Source of the DNA: a virus
DNA: 33,515 bases
IMG/VR virus record: IMGVR_UViG_3300032229_000336
Location: 1-33,515 of that record
Strand: one strand, 5' to 3'
Below the pieces are notes generated by a model that was given only the letters and a program-made list of their open reading frames with translations, was not told the DNA's origin and did no database searches. Shown here in pieces: positions 7,507-16,466 of this stretch (position 1 is the stretch's first letter; each line of letters opens with the position of its first letter). The position numbers and the translations under genes were made by a program.

Positions 7507-9062
7507 TGGGTCGAAGGCGGAAAAAAAACAAAGGCGCGCAGATTGCCACGATTGCCGTGGCTGCTGTTGCCACGGTTGCGACGGCTGGCCTTGCTGCGGC
7601 GGGTGCTGCTGGCGCGATCGGCTCTAGTCTTGTTGGCGCTGCGGCTGCGGAAACCGTCATTATCGGTTCAGCCACGGTCGGAAATGTTATTGGCGGCGCG
7701 GTGATTGGCGCTGGCGTTGGCGCAACAACTGGCGCAGTGCAAGCCGGCATTGTTGGTGAAAACATTCTTGAGGGCGCTGTGCAGGGTGCGGGCGTCGGCG
7801 CGCTGAGTGGTGCGGCTGGCATGGTTGGCGCTGGTGTCGGCGGACAAGTTGCTTCGGCAGCGGGCATTGATCCGACCGCATCTGCGCTCGATGCGGGCCT
7901 TCAGAAAAGCATTGTACAGGCGTCGAAGGGTGCGACCGCCTTTGCGACCGGCGCTGCCGTGCAGGATCAGAATGTCGGCGAGTGGGCAGCTGTCGGCGCC
8001 ATCACTGGCGCGGCAACTCCGCTGGTTACTACGGGCACGACCGCGGCGTTTGGTCCCGGCACCACGGCCAACATAGCCGGTGGCGTTCTCGGTGGCGCGC
8101 TTGGCGGCGCTGGTGCGGCGGCTGTGTCTGGCGGCGATGTTGGGGCTGCGGCGTTGACGGGCGCTGGCACGGGCGGCGTTGGCGCGGCTGTGCAGCCTTA
8201 TGTGCAGCAGGCGCAGCAGGCCATTTTTGGCACTGGCGGCATTCAGAGTTCGCCTCAGGTTACTCAGGCCACGCAATCTGCGATCACGCAGGGCGTGAGC
8301 CCGACTTCGTTGTTGCAGCCTACCTCTGCTGACTTTCCCACGTTTACTGGCGACGAAAAGACTGTCTTTCAGGATGTGACGCCGGTTTATGAGGAAGGCG
8401 GCTACGGCGGTGGCTTTGCGCAAGTCGAGGTGCCGGGCGGTGGCCCTGGCCCTGATGCTTCTGCCTTCCAAGCCGAACTCGGCGCGGAGGAGGTGGCGGG
8501 CACCATCGAGGATCTTGCCCGCTTTCAGGCGGAACAGCGGTTGGGCGCTGAAAGGGAGTTTCAGACCAGCTTTGGCACGAGCAAAATTAGCCCGACCGAT
8601 CGGCTGATTCTCGAACAGACGGGGCTTATTCCGTTTGGTTCTGATCGTGGCGGCTTTCAGTTTGGTGGAGACGATGCCACCTCTCGCGGCGGCGGTCTTG
8701 CAAACATCAGCGAGACGCTCCCCAGTCGCGGCTTTCAGTTTGGCGGCGACGATACGTCGCGGCGCGTCACCACAAGTCCGATCGAGATTAGCGAGCGCAC
8801 TCGCGAGGGTGTGACCACCGCTCCGACCGCGCAGACAGGACGACCGCCGTCGCCGCGCGAGGAAGCCGTGCGCATTAGCCCGATTGTGAATGAACCGCGC
8901 ATTGGTCCGCGAGGCACGCAGGCTCAGGCTTCGACGCAGCCATTGCTGTCGGCGGGCGGTGATCCGGCCACCTCTGGCGGCATGTTCACGCAATTCGGCA
9001 CCAAGAATCAGGTTTGGAACGAGGCAACGCTCAGGCTTGCCGATGCGCTAGGATTGCTGTGA
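7506..9062 (+). CDS. Gly/Ala-rich internal virion (ejection) protein
   Basis: The 518-residue protein has a very basic N-terminus (MGRRRKKNKG) encoded over an A8 run, then about 220 residues of Ala, Gly and Val with glycine-zipper-like GAGVGA patterns that could insert in membranes, and then a polar half. The polar half holds two copies of a FQFGGDD motif (near residues 383 and 410). Long membrane-active, glycine-rich proteins next to an SLT-domain protein are typical of podoviral ejection proteins, which form a conduit through the cell envelope. The start overlaps the previous stop as TAATG. The function is inferred. Confidence 0.75.
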   Translation: MGRRRKKNKGAQIATIAVAAVATVATAGLAAAGAAGAIGSSLVGAAAAETVIIGSATVGNVIGGAVIGAGVGATTGAVQAGIVGENILEGAVQGAGVGALSGAAGMVGAGVGGQVASAAGIDPTASALDAGLQKSIVQASKGATAFATGAAVQDQNVGEWAAVGAITGAATPLVTTGTTAAFGPGTTANIAGGVLGGALGGAGAAAVSGGDVGAAALTGAGTGGVGAAVQPYVQQAQQAIFGTGGIQSSPQVTQATQSAITQGVSPTSLLQPTSADFPTFTGDEKTVFQDVTPVYEEGGYGGGFAQVEVPGGGPGPDASAFQAELGAEEVAGTIEDLARFQAEQRLGAEREFQTSFGTSKISPTDRLILEQTGLIPFGSDRGGFQFGGDDATSRGGGLANISETLPSRGFQFGGDDTSRRVTTSPIEISERTREGVTTAPTAQTGRPPSPREEAVRISPIVNEPRIGPRGTQAQASTQPLLSAGGDPATSGGMFTQFGTKNQVWNEATLRLADALGLL

Positions 9063-10117
9063 TGACGGCACTGACCAAGGTTCTCCGAACTGATGTGATG
9101 GCCGACCTAGATCTGAAGGCGCTGGCCCAGATCCTTCGCTCGCATGGCCGTGGCCGAGACACGGTGCTTGCGCACATCACGCCGCGTGAGGCGAAAATGC
9201 TGAAGGAGCAGGGCGGGTCTGGCACGATCAACCCAGCGACCGGCTTGCCTGAGTTTCAGGAGATGGACTTCGGCATGTTTGCCGAGGCGCCCGCTCAGGC
9301 ATTTGAGCCCGGCGGCGGCTATCAAGCCTACACCATGCCTGTTTACTCAGAGGGTGCGTTTACGCAGGAGCAAGTTCCGGGCGGGCCGGGCGGTGGGCCG
9401 CAGCAGCTTCCTGAAATACAGCTTCTGTCGGGTCAGCAGCCGGGCGGACAGGCGCCCTTTACGGCGGGAGCAGCGCAGGGCCCGAGCGTTCGCATTCCGC
9501 CGTCGCAGCTTAACCTGACGCCGCCCCAGAGCTTTGAGGCCGCTGTGGCCCAACCTTCGACGCCTCAGACGACCGAACCGCCGGGCTATTTTTCGCGTCT
9601 GGGCACGGCGCTTCAGACCCAGCTTTCCGACCCCGGCACTCTCGCTCGCCTCGGCCTTGGCCTTGGTATTGGCGGCCTAGGCGCGCTTCAAGCGCAACGC
9701 GGTGCGCAAGCGGCTCGCCGGTCGAGGGCTGAACTTTCGGCAATCGGTGAGCCATATCGCCGGCAAGGCCAAGAATTGATTGAGCAGGCGCGGCGCGGCG
9801 AACTGTCCCCAGCCTCCGCTCAGGCTATGCAGGCCGCTCAGGCGCGTATGGCTCAGGCAACGGCTGGTCGCGGCGGTGTTGGAGCCATGCAGGGCGCTGC
9901 CAATCTTGAAAGGCTGCGGGCGCAGCTTCTTCAGAGTCAGTATCAGCTTGGCCTGAACGTCGCGAATATTGGTGACCAGTATCTGCGCGGCGCCATCCAG
10001 AGCGGGTTGCAAGCCAACCAAGCACTTCAAACGGCCACCAACCAGTTCTACGGTGTGCTGGGCAGTGTTCTTGCCGGGCCCACGGGTCAGGCTGTTGCTT
10101 CCGCCGCGAGGGTCTGA
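9062..10117 (+). CDS. internal virion (ejection) protein
   Basis: The start is ATG 9062, overlapping the previous TGA (TGATG). The 351-residue product has an N-terminal helical domain with LKALAQILRSHGRGRDTVLA and a GGSGTINPATGLPEF motif (near residues 51-65), a motif I associate with podoviral internal proteins. A Pro/Gly/Gln-rich middle and a long helical C-terminal half with AQAARRSRAELSAIG and many Ala-Gln repeats follow. It lies between the glycine-rich and the SLT proteins, so a role in DNA ejection is likely. Confidence 0.75.
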   Translation: MTALTKVLRTDVMADLDLKALAQILRSHGRGRDTVLAHITPREAKMLKEQGGSGTINPATGLPEFQEMDFGMFAEAPAQAFEPGGGYQAYTMPVYSEGAFTQEQVPGGPGGGPQQLPEIQLLSGQQPGGQAPFTAGAAQGPSVRIPPSQLNLTPPQSFEAAVAQPSTPQTTEPPGYFSRLGTALQTQLSDPGTLARLGLGLGIGGLGALQAQRGAQAARRSRAELSAIGEPYRRQGQELIEQARRGELSPASAQAMQAAQARMAQATAGRGGVGAMQGAANLERLRAQLLQSQYQLGLNVANIGDQYLRGAIQSGLQANQALQTATNQFYGVLGSVLAGPTGQAVASAARV

Positions 10118-12108
10118 TGGTCGAGTCGGTCGTCGCTGATATCAGGCGTATCGCGCAAGAGGAGGGAGTTGATCCCGACCTCGCCGTGCGCGTTGCGGAG
10201 CGCGAGAGCCGTTTCCGGCAAGATGCCGTCAGCCCTAGGGGCGCTCGCGGCGTTATGCAGTTGATGCCCGATACGGCGCGCGAGCTGAACGTCGATATCA
10301 ACGACCCGCAGCAGAACATCCGTGGCGGCGTTCGTTATCTGGCGCGCCAGCTTAGGGACTTTGGAAGTCCCGAACTCGCTTTGGCCGCGTACAATGCCGG
10401 GCCGGGGCGCACCCGTGAGTTCATCCAGTCGGGGCGTGAGCTTCCCGCGGAAACGATTTCCTACGTGACGGCTCTGACGGGCGGCCAGCCTTCCGCGCGT
10501 CCTGCACTCACTGCGGGCGAACTGGAATCTATTTCGCCCCGCCAGCGTTCTTTGCTGCAACGCGAAGAATCCATTCGTGGCGAGATTGGCCGCAGCGCGG
10601 CACGAGAGGCGGAACTGACGGGCCGCCGCAATGAGTTAGTCGCGGGCGAAACTGCCGGCCTCGCGGGACGGGCGGCAGAAACGCAGCGCGAAGCGATCGC
10701 GTCTTATCAGGCCGAACGGCAAATGCCGCGCGAGTTTGCGCCCACGCAGGAGAACGCGGGCGATCTCGCGTCGCTGTTTGGTTTGCTTGGCGTGATCGGC
10801 ACGCTTGTTGGCGGCGGCGGAAAGCAGAATGCGGTTCTGGCGATGAACGCCATGACGGGCATGATGCAGGGTCACCGCCAAGGGCGCGCGGATCTCTATA
10901 ACCGTGAGCGCCAGATCTACGAGACTAACATGCGCCAGCTTGAGGCGCGCAATGGCGAATTGCGTCGCGATATGCAATCCGCCCTAGAGCTTGCGCGCAC
11001 CAACATGGATGCCGGTCTGGCGCGCGTGCGTGAAATGGCGGCACGGTACGACTCGCCTATTCTGCTAGAGCAGGCCCGGAGGGGCGACCTCCAAGGCGCT
11101 CTCGAAACCGTGCGCACCATGACGCAACTTGCCGGTCAGATCGACCAGCATGAGCGCACGCTTCGAGTGCAGGCCGAACAGCGCCTGTTGACGCAGGTGC
11201 AGCAGATTCAGGCTGAGACGCGACGCAACATTGCAGCGGCGGGCCCTGCGGTCGCGTCCGTGCTGGAAAACCAGAGTCCTGAGCAGCGCGCGCAGACAGA
11301 AGCCATTCTGGCGCGGACACGCTTCACGGCGGCAGACTCGAACACGGTGCGCGGCGCGTACACCGCCATTACCGGCACGGAACGCGTGGCGCAGATCATC
11401 GCGCAGAATCAGGATGCGATCGGCGTTTTGGCGGCTGCTGCGGCACGGTTTCGTGGCGATCGCGTTCTCAGTGCGTCGGAACTCTTGTTTGGCCGGGCGC
11501 GCGCCAGTCTGGATCAGGTCGCAAGCCTGCCGCCGGATCAGCGCGCTGCGCGTCAGTCTGAGATCTTGTCGGAGGCCAATCGCGCGATCGAGGATTATAC
11601 GGCGCAGTTGCAGCGCCTTGGCCGTCTCGATGGCGACGTGGTTGCGCGCGCGGCCCAGGTGCAGAAGGAACTGTTCTCTCTGGCCTTGGCTGACGCCGTT
11701 GGTACTGGCCGTCCGACCGTGTTCTTGGAACGCAGCCTTTCCAGCCTGTATGACCAAGCCCTGCGCCCCGCCACGCTGCTGGGCATCCTCAAGGGCCGTC
11801 AGCGTGAGGCGGTTGAGCGTCTGCCGCTGCGCGATGTTATTGGCCCTGAGACGATGGAAAACTGGCAGGATCGGTTCCCGCTTTATGCGTCGGGTTCGCC
11901 TGAGCGGTTCTTGCAGCGGTTCGGCACGCAAGCGCCGCCTCCTACCCCAGCGCCTCGTCAGCAGCGCCGCGGCACTCAGGCCCCGGCAACTACGCAGGCT
12001 CCTGCCGCCGGGCAGGTTGTGGATGCCGCGAACGAAGCGGAAGCAGGTGCGTTGCCGCCGGGCACGAGGTTTAGGTTGCCTGATGGGCGAACGGGGACGG
12101 TGCGCTAA
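10117..12108 (+). CDS. ejection protein with N-terminal lytic transglycosylase (SLT) domain
   Basis: Residues 1-110 form a soluble lytic transglycosylase domain. The catalytic Glu sits in an ERESRF motif (Glu30), then GVMQLMP (45-51) and AYNAGPGR (91-98), all in family order. The remaining 550 residues are mostly long amphipathic helices rich in Arg, Gln and Ala, with a Pro/Gln-rich tail. Podoviral ejection proteins such as T7 gp16 carry the same domain at the N-terminus and cut peptidoglycan locally during DNA entry. The start overlaps the previous stop as TGATG. It is distinct from the endolysin at 15683. Confidence 0.9.
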   Translation: MVESVVADIRRIAQEEGVDPDLAVRVAERESRFRQDAVSPRGARGVMQLMPDTARELNVDINDPQQNIRGGVRYLARQLRDFGSPELALAAYNAGPGRTREFIQSGRELPAETISYVTALTGGQPSARPALTAGELESISPRQRSLLQREESIRGEIGRSAAREAELTGRRNELVAGETAGLAGRAAETQREAIASYQAERQMPREFAPTQENAGDLASLFGLLGVIGTLVGGGGKQNAVLAMNAMTGMMQGHRQGRADLYNRERQIYETNMRQLEARNGELRRDMQSALELARTNMDAGLARVREMAARYDSPILLEQARRGDLQGALETVRTMTQLAGQIDQHERTLRVQAEQRLLTQVQQIQAETRRNIAAAGPAVASVLENQSPEQRAQTEAILARTRFTAADSNTVRGAYTAITGTERVAQIIAQNQDAIGVLAAAAARFRGDRVLSASELLFGRARASLDQVASLPPDQRAARQSEILSEANRAIEDYTAQLQRLGRLDGDVVARAAQVQKELFSLALADAVGTGRPTVFLERSLSSLYDQALRPATLLGILKGRQREAVERLPLRDVIGPETMENWQDRFPLYASGSPERFLQRFGTQAPPPTPAPRQQRRGTQAPATTQAPAAGQVVDAANEAEAGALPPGTRFRLPDGRTGTVR

Positions 12109-13628
12109 TGGCCCTAGAGTTTGATCCTCCTGCGACATCTAGGCTTGTCTTTGACGAGCCCGCTGCCGCGCCGGAGCCGCGCCCATCTTTGCGAGCGCAG
12201 CGCCAGGAGCTTGAAGCCGGTCTTTTGCGAGCCAGACAGACGATCGACCCGTTTTTCCGTGGTGCCGTAGGCGGCGCAGCCGGCCTTGTTGGCGGCGCTA
12301 TGGAACTTGCTCCCGGCGCGGTCGGGCGTTCCGGTGCGGCGGTGAGCCGTTTCGGCCAGGGCCAAGTGGCGCAGGCGACAGAGGAGTCGCCCGTCCTTGG
12401 CTTTGCCGGGTCTATGGCGCCCGCCCTGCTGCCTATTGGTCGAGTATTACAAGCTCCGACAATGGCTGGGCGCGTGAAGCGCGGCGCGACTGTGGGTGGC
12501 GCTTTTGGCGCTGCCACGCCCACGGGCGAAGAAGAATATGCCGAACGTGTGCCGGGCAAGGCGCTTGGAACTGCATTGGGCACGGTGTTGGGCGGTACGA
12601 TTCCCGCGGCCATCAGTGGTGGCCGAAGTGCAGTCAGGGGTATTCTTGGGCGCACTGAGCCGCAAGTCGAGCAAGTGGCGCAACGCGCCGAGCAGCTTGG
12701 CTTTAAGTTGGAGCCGATGCAGGTGCGCGCAGAGCGGCCCGGGGCATCCGCGGGGTTCGGCGCTGCGGCAGAAACCAACCAAGCCCTTGCCAACCGGCTT
12801 GTGACGGAAGCGGCGGGCAAGCGCGCTGCGGCTGTTACGCCGGAATACATTGGCGATCGTCTGCGCGATCTCGGCCGGAAGTATGATGACATTTACCTTG
12901 GCCCCGGCGGCGCCGCCTCGCCTCGGACCTTTAGGGTGGATTCCGCGACGGTCAACGCGCTGACGCCGATTGCTCAGTTGGAGCAGCGGTTGGCCGCGGG
13001 TGCCGTGCCCGGCGTACGCAACATCGCGACTGATCTGGTCGCGCAGTTTCAGGCCGCTCAGGCTCAAACGACCGGCGGACGCGTTACAGCGATCAAGGTG
13101 CCTGGAAGCGATCTCCAACGCCTGCGGTCGGAATTGACGCGGATCTATCGCACCTCGACCGACAACGTAGATCGCGGTGCGGCGATGAGCGTGCTGCGCG
13201 AACTGGACGCTAATATTGCTCGCAACCACCCGGATGTGGCCCGCGAGCTTGCAACGCTGAACCCGCAGTATCGCACTGTTCTGACGTTGGAGGCGCTGGC
13301 CCCAGCGCGCGGCAATGTCAGCCTTCAACAGCTTGGGCGATTCCTCGAAACCAAAGATCCGATGTTTGCCAGCGGGCGGTCGCAGCATCCGCTGGCGGAT
13401 CTCGGGCGCATGGGGTTGGATCTTGGCATTCGCTCCATCGATGAAGCTGCCACAAGGGTTGGCGCAGCGGGCGACGTGCCGCTTGGTCGCTTGGAGCGCG
13501 CTCTCGGCCTTATGGGCCGCACGCAGTACGGTCGTGGTCTTCAGCGCGGCACAAACCAGCCGCCTGCGCCGACCACAACAGTTACGCCGACCGTCCCGCT
13601 ACTCGGCGGCACCTCACCTGAGGAGTAA
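12108..13628 (+). CDS. internal virion / DNA ejection protein
   Basis: The 506-residue protein starts at ATG 12108 in a TAATG overlap. Residues 45-170 are Gly/Ala-rich with hydrophobic GGAAGLVGGA-like stretches that may enter membranes. The second half is helical, with VRNIATDLVAQFQAAQAQT and LQRLRSELTRIYRTSTDNVDRG segments, and the tail is Pro/Thr rich. It completes the set of three large helical proteins after the glycine-rich one, so I call it an ejection protein. No catalytic motif is visible. Confidence 0.75.
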   Translation: MALEFDPPATSRLVFDEPAAAPEPRPSLRAQRQELEAGLLRARQTIDPFFRGAVGGAAGLVGGAMELAPGAVGRSGAAVSRFGQGQVAQATEESPVLGFAGSMAPALLPIGRVLQAPTMAGRVKRGATVGGAFGAATPTGEEEYAERVPGKALGTALGTVLGGTIPAAISGGRSAVRGILGRTEPQVEQVAQRAEQLGFKLEPMQVRAERPGASAGFGAAAETNQALANRLVTEAAGKRAAAVTPEYIGDRLRDLGRKYDDIYLGPGGAASPRTFRVDSATVNALTPIAQLEQRLAAGAVPGVRNIATDLVAQFQAAQAQTTGGRVTAIKVPGSDLQRLRSELTRIYRTSTDNVDRGAAMSVLRELDANIARNHPDVARELATLNPQYRTVLTLEALAPARGNVSLQQLGRFLETKDPMFASGRSQHPLADLGRMGLDLGIRSIDEAATRVGAAGDVPLGRLERALGLMGRTQYGRGLQRGTNQPPAPTTTVTPTVPLLGGTSPEE

Positions 13629-13631
13629 CCC

Positions 13632-13784
13632 ATGCCCCTAAAGCGTGGCAGTAGCCAGAAGACCATTAGCTCCAACATCCGCAAGATGATGCGGGAGGGC
13701 TATAAGCAGCCTCAAGCTGTTGCAGCGTCATTGTCATCGGCAAGGAAATTTAAAAAACAGGCACGCCGCGTTGATGGGCGCTAA
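13632..13784 (+). CDS. small basic phage protein, [13 protein letters not shown] type
   Basis: This 50-residue gene has GGAGTAACCC before ATG 13632. The product opens [18 protein letters not shown], continues with a [18 protein letters not shown] helix and ends in a basic [10 protein letters not shown] tail. Short proteins with a [10 protein letters not shown]...GY.Q.QAVA.AL pattern are frequent in phages, usually with unknown function. Its 3' end overlaps the 3' end of the antisense HNH gene by 35 bases. Confidence 0.85.
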   Translation: MPLKRGSSQKTISSNIRKMMREGYKQPQAVAASLSSARKFKKQARRVDGR

Positions 13785-14193
13785 TCCGACCATGTTCTCG
13801 GATATGCAACACTCGCAAGTTTTCGAGCCTATTGTCCGTCTTGATACGATTGATGTGGTCCACATGCTCCCATGGCTGCAGCTTCCGACCAAGGTGTTGT
13901 TCCATAACCCACCGATGCTCGAAGTGGCGGACGCCATTTACGGTTATTCGGCGATATTTGCCGCTATTGTCTGCTCTCTGATTTTGGGAGTAGCACGCCT
14001 GGGAGCAGAACTTTTTGGTTTTTTCTCTGGATTTTGGGCACGCAAAAACAATTTTGCAGGTCAAGCACGTGATGGCGCCCTTCTGGTATTCGGCGCTCAT
14101 CCGGCAAACTTGCGAGCAAAATCGCGCTTTGTGCTTTCGGTATGCCTTAACTTTAAACAGGGTGTCGCAATGCCGGCAGCTCAGCGTGATCAT
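13750..14193 (-). CDS. HNH homing-type endonuclease, antisense in the late block
   Basis: The 147-residue product has two Cys4 zinc ribbons (Cys6, 9, 26, 30 and Cys43, 46, 63, 67) followed by an HNH core: [11 protein letters not shown] (93-103), then WEHVDHIN (108-115, with His110, Asp112, His113), NRLENL (121-126) and His130. It is the only minus-strand gene inside a 24-kb rightward block. The DNA is much more AT-rich than its surroundings. Both suggest a mobile free-standing homing endonuclease. I use ATG 14193; a longer frame upstream would run antisense through the next gene and looks like shadow. No strong ribosome site is seen. Confidence 0.88.
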   Translation of the reverse strand: MITLSCRHCDTLFKVKAYRKHKARFCSQVCRMSAEYQKGAITCLTCKIVFACPKSREKTKKFCSQACYSQNQRADNSGKYRRITVNGVRHFEHRWVMEQHLGRKLQPWEHVDHINRIKTDNRLENLRVLHIREHGRISAHQRGVPVF

Positions 14194-14227
14194 CTGGATT
14201 TTGTAGCCGCAGAAGCAGGCCGTTGCA

Positions 14228-14434
14228 ATGGTTAAGAAGTCGAAGGGCCTAAACGTCGATCTGGAGTCGGCGGTCGCCCAACTGCTGAAGGAGGTCATGG
14301 CCGACCCGAATGCGAGCCTGACCGACAAAACCAAGGTCATCGACCGCGCGATCAACCTTGAGAAGATCAAGCAGAAGATCAGCGACGACGAGTGGGGTAG
14401 CGGCTTCATGAATATGGATGACGAGGGATCGTAA
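14228..14434 (+). CDS. small conserved phage protein of unknown function
   Basis: The 68-residue acidic protein opens [20 protein letters not shown] and is mostly two helices, with a [23 protein letters not shown] stretch, ending in [16 protein letters not shown]. Similar short proteins occur in many tailed phages near assembly genes; none has a function I know. It starts 34 bases beyond the HNH gene's start, on the opposite strand. The ribosome site is weak (GAAGCAGG). Confidence 0.75.
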   Translation: MVKKSKGLNVDLESAVAQLLKEVMADPNASLTDKTKVIDRAINLEKIKQKISDDEWGSGFMNMDDEGS

Positions 14435-14471
14435 ATGGCGTATCATCCCCGACGCTTTGAAGGGGAATCAC

Positions 14472-14696
14472 ATGGATATGACGTTGCGCGTCGTGCGGCT
14501 GGCCATGGAAGTTGTGGCCGATCGCACGTTTTCGATCCTCGCTATACTCATGACTTTTGCGCTATCGTGTTGGGCCATGTACGAACCCACGTACGAACGC
14601 CTTGGCATGGCCGCGTTTTTCGCCGTGGCGGTGTACATTCCGAGCCTGAGCCGCGAAAGGAAACAGCGTGATGGAAAAGCCGGTGAAGCCAATTAG
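14472..14696 (+). CDS. small two-helix membrane protein (lysis candidate)
   Basis: The 74-residue product is read from ATG 14472, preceded by GAAGGGGAATCAC. Two hydrophobic segments (near residues 20-36, FSILAILMTFALSCWAMY, and 44-58, AAFFAVAVYIPSL) are joined by a short polar loop, and the tail is charged. Position ahead of the endolysin suggests a holin, antiholin or pinholin. Two other small membrane proteins lie at 5145-5494, so which one triggers lysis cannot be told here. Confidence 0.7.
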   Translation: MDMTLRVVRLAMEVVADRTFSILAILMTFALSCWAMYEPTYERLGMAAFFAVAVYIPSLSRERKQRDGKAGEAN

Positions 14697-14847
14697 GCCG
14701 CAGATCCCGCAGGACACCTACGGGGCTGGCGGTGGCTACTTCACTCCGGGCAAGGTGCCGCCCGGCGGGTTCAACAGCATGTGGTGCTTCGACGGGTCGC
14801 ATAACCCGAAGAAGTCGCCCACGAGCAAGCCTGAGAAGAAGCTCTAA
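14671..14847 (+). CDS. small protein of unknown function
   Basis: The 58-residue gene begins at ATG 14671 after a GAAAGGAAACAGCGTG leader and overlaps the end of the membrane protein gene by 26 bases. The product (MEKPVKPIRPQIPQDTYGAG...) is rich in Pro, Gly and Lys, with a central GGYFTPGKVPPGGFNSMWC segment and a basic tail. It looks like a small virion or assembly protein and resembles no family I can name. The strong ribosome site supports it. Confidence 0.75.
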   Translation: MEKPVKPIRPQIPQDTYGAGGGYFTPGKVPPGGFNSMWCFDGSHNPKKSPTSKPEKKL

Positions 14848-14850
14848 GCC

Positions 14851-15177
14851 ATGGGTATTATGGCGTTCACCCCGATGGGGAACACGGTGACGTTTGTCGC
14901 GGGCACGACCCCGCCGACGCCCGTGCGCGCCTCATCCACGACGATCGGCGGCACGCAGTACCGCATCCACAATAGCGGTGCTGCGGTGGTGTTTCTTGGC
15001 TTTGGTGACACGGCCAACGCCGCAACCGCCATGGCGAACGCTTCGATTGCCGGTTCCACGATCACGATGGAGCCGAACAGCGTCGAGGTGTTTACCTTCA
15101 ACGCCAACGTGTTTTTCACGGGCGCGACGACCAGCGGCACCACGCGGGTCTACGTCACGCCGGGGGACGGTTCGTAA
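14851..15177 (+). CDS. tail-tip associated beta protein (paralogue of 5496-5825)
   Basis: The 108-residue protein is a paralogue of the one at 5496-5825, roughly half identical by eye (MGI.AFT.MGNTVTF at the start, QYRI, VVFLG.G, FFTG, PGDG at the end). It lies three bases after the previous stop and its own stop overlaps the next ATG (TAATG). It is followed by a receptor-binding-like protein, just as its paralogue is. The duplication suggests a small shared connector for two fibre types; this is inference. Confidence 0.8.
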   Translation: MGIMAFTPMGNTVTFVAGTTPPTPVRASSTTIGGTQYRIHNSGAAVVFLGFGDTANAATAMANASIAGSTITMEPNSVEVFTFNANVFFTGATTSGTTRVYVTPGDGS

Positions 15178-15686
15178 TGGTCTTCCGTGTTGCTGGGCGG
15201 CGCGGCGCAGCAGCCGGTTACGCCGGCTATTATGGCTCGTTCTTCAGCAACCAAGACCAGAGCGCCAGCGTGAACACGCCGACGCCTTTGACCGTCAACA
15301 ACACGGCAGAGGCTGATGGTGTCAGCATAGCGAACGATACGCTTGGACGCCCGACGCGCATTACGTTTACCAATGCCGGCACCTACAACATTCAGTTCAG
15401 CGCGCAGTTGCACCACAGGTCGGGTGGCGGCTCAGGCCAGTCTGTAGACATCTGGTTCCGCCTTAATGGCACAGACATTCCAAACAGCAACACCAAACTT
15501 CATGTAAATACCAGCAGCTCGTATGTTGTTGCCGCGTGGAACTTTGTGCAGACGGTTGCCTCGACAAACTACATCGAGATCTATTTTAAGACCGACAACG
15601 CGAACATCGTCTTTGAGCATGAGGACGCTTCGGCTAACAGTCCAGCGATCCCGTCAGTTATCATTACGGCGCAGCAGATCCGATGA
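15177..15686 (+). CDS. receptor-binding-like jelly-roll protein
   Basis: The 169-residue protein has a short Gly/Ala/Arg N-terminus with YAGYYGSFFSNQDQS, then a beta-rich domain with the pattern ITFTNAGTYNIQFSAQL, DIWFRLNGTDIPNS and YIEIYFKTDN. This layout is seen in phage receptor-binding and C1q/TNF-like trimeric jelly-roll domains. It is the third fibre-type gene in the genome, beside 3643 and 5829. The start overlaps the preceding stop as TAATG, and its stop overlaps the endolysin start as ATGA. Confidence 0.75.
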   Translation: MVFRVAGRRGAAAGYAGYYGSFFSNQDQSASVNTPTPLTVNNTAEADGVSIANDTLGRPTRITFTNAGTYNIQFSAQLHHRSGGGSGQSVDIWFRLNGTDIPNSNTKLHVNTSSSYVVAAWNFVQTVASTNYIEIYFKTDNANIVFEHEDASANSPAIPSVIITAQQIR

Positions 15687-16222
15687 AGTCTAACTTCCCT
15701 GTGGCCGTTGGCCGCGTCCTACGGCACGAAGGCGGCTTTGTTGACCACCCGCGAGATCCTGCGGGCGCGACCAACAAGGGCATCACCTTCGCTGCCCTGA
15801 CGCGCCTTCTTGGCCGCGTGGCGACCCTGGCCGACATCAAGAACGTGAGCGACATCCAGGCGATCACGATCTACCAGAGCCAGTATTGGGATCGGGTGAA
15901 GGGCAACGAGCTGCCGTCTGGCCTCGACTACGCCGTGTTCGACTTCGCCGTGAACAGCGGCCCTGACCGCGCCATCAAGATGCTTCAGCGCATGGTCGGC
16001 GCGGAGCCGGATGGGTCGATTGGCCCGAAGACGCTGGCGGCGGTCGAGGACTACGTTTCACGTGAAACGGTCGAGAAGGCCGTTAAGGACTATCAGGCGC
16101 AGCGCCTGCACTACCTGCAAGCCCTGCCGCACTTCGACGCCTTCGGAAAAGGTTGGACGCGGCGCGTGGCCGATGTCTTAGATGATGCGGTCATCATGGC
16201 GAAGGGCGATGGCGAGCGATAG
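15683..16222 (+). CDS. endolysin, GH108 muramidase
   Basis: The 179-residue protein belongs to the glycoside hydrolase 108 (ZliS/DUF847-type) family. RVLRHEGGFVDHPRDPAGAT carries the catalytic Glu16, followed by NKGIT. YDFAVNSGP-like residues (DFAVNSGPDRAIKMLQ) lead into the C-terminal peptidoglycan-binding part with DGSIGPKTL. It hydrolyses the glycan strand of peptidoglycan at the end of infection. There is no signal peptide, so it needs a holin. It starts in an ATGA overlap with the upstream gene. Confidence 0.93.
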   Translation: MKSNFPVAVGRVLRHEGGFVDHPRDPAGATNKGITFAALTRLLGRVATLADIKNVSDIQAITIYQSQYWDRVKGNELPSGLDYAVFDFAVNSGPDRAIKMLQRMVGAEPDGSIGPKTLAAVEDYVSRETVEKAVKDYQAQRLHYLQALPHFDAFGKGWTRRVADVLDDAVIMAKGDGER

Positions 16223-16466
16223 TCTGTCCGTCGGGCGCGGGGAAAAGCTGCCATCGCGGGAGGGCGCAGGCCTGACCGCCAAGGGGCGCGCGAAGTACAA
16301 CCGCGCCACCGGCAGCAAGCTCAAGGCGCCTGTGACCAAGGTGCGCACGAAAAAGGATGCCGCTCGCCGCAAGTCTTTTTGTGCGCGCATGAAGGGCGTG
16401 GTGCGTAAGGCCAAGGGGCCTGCGACGCGCGCCAAGGCATCCCTCAGAAGGTGGAAGTGCCGATGA
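16209..16466 (+). CDS. small basic DUF6321-like protein
   Basis: The gene is read from ATG 16209 (GAAGGGCG before it), overlapping the endolysin end by 14 bases, to give 85 residues. The pattern KLPSREGAGLTAKGRAKYNR, RRKSFCARMKGV and AKASLRRWKC is strongly conserved in a small phage family that I recall as DUF6321. It is highly basic with two Cys in the C-terminal half, so binding nucleic acid is plausible, but the function is unknown. Confidence 0.85.
   Translation: MASDSLSVGRGEKLPSREGAGLTAKGRAKYNRATGSKLKAPVTKVRTKKDAARRKSFCARMKGVVRKAKGPATRAKASLRRWKCR

Noticed and set aside
7521-7528. A8 run at the start of the glycine-rich ejection gene as a frameshift site
   Set aside because: The zero frame is long and open, and no alternative frame continues usefully after the run.
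11065-12138. Long minus-strand frame opposite the SLT ejection protein
   Set aside because: The plus strand has a clear transglycosylase protein with overlaps on both sides. The minus frame is Arg-rich and lacks a ribosome site.
13720-14235. Plus-strand frame of 171 codons in the HNH region
   Set aside because: It is antisense to the HNH gene, whose zinc and HNH motifs are clear. The plus frame has no domain.
14435-14671. Plus-strand frame beginning [12 protein letters not shown] right after a stop codon
   Set aside because: It overlaps the two-helix membrane protein frame, which looks more protein-like and has a better ribosome site. It cannot be fully excluded.
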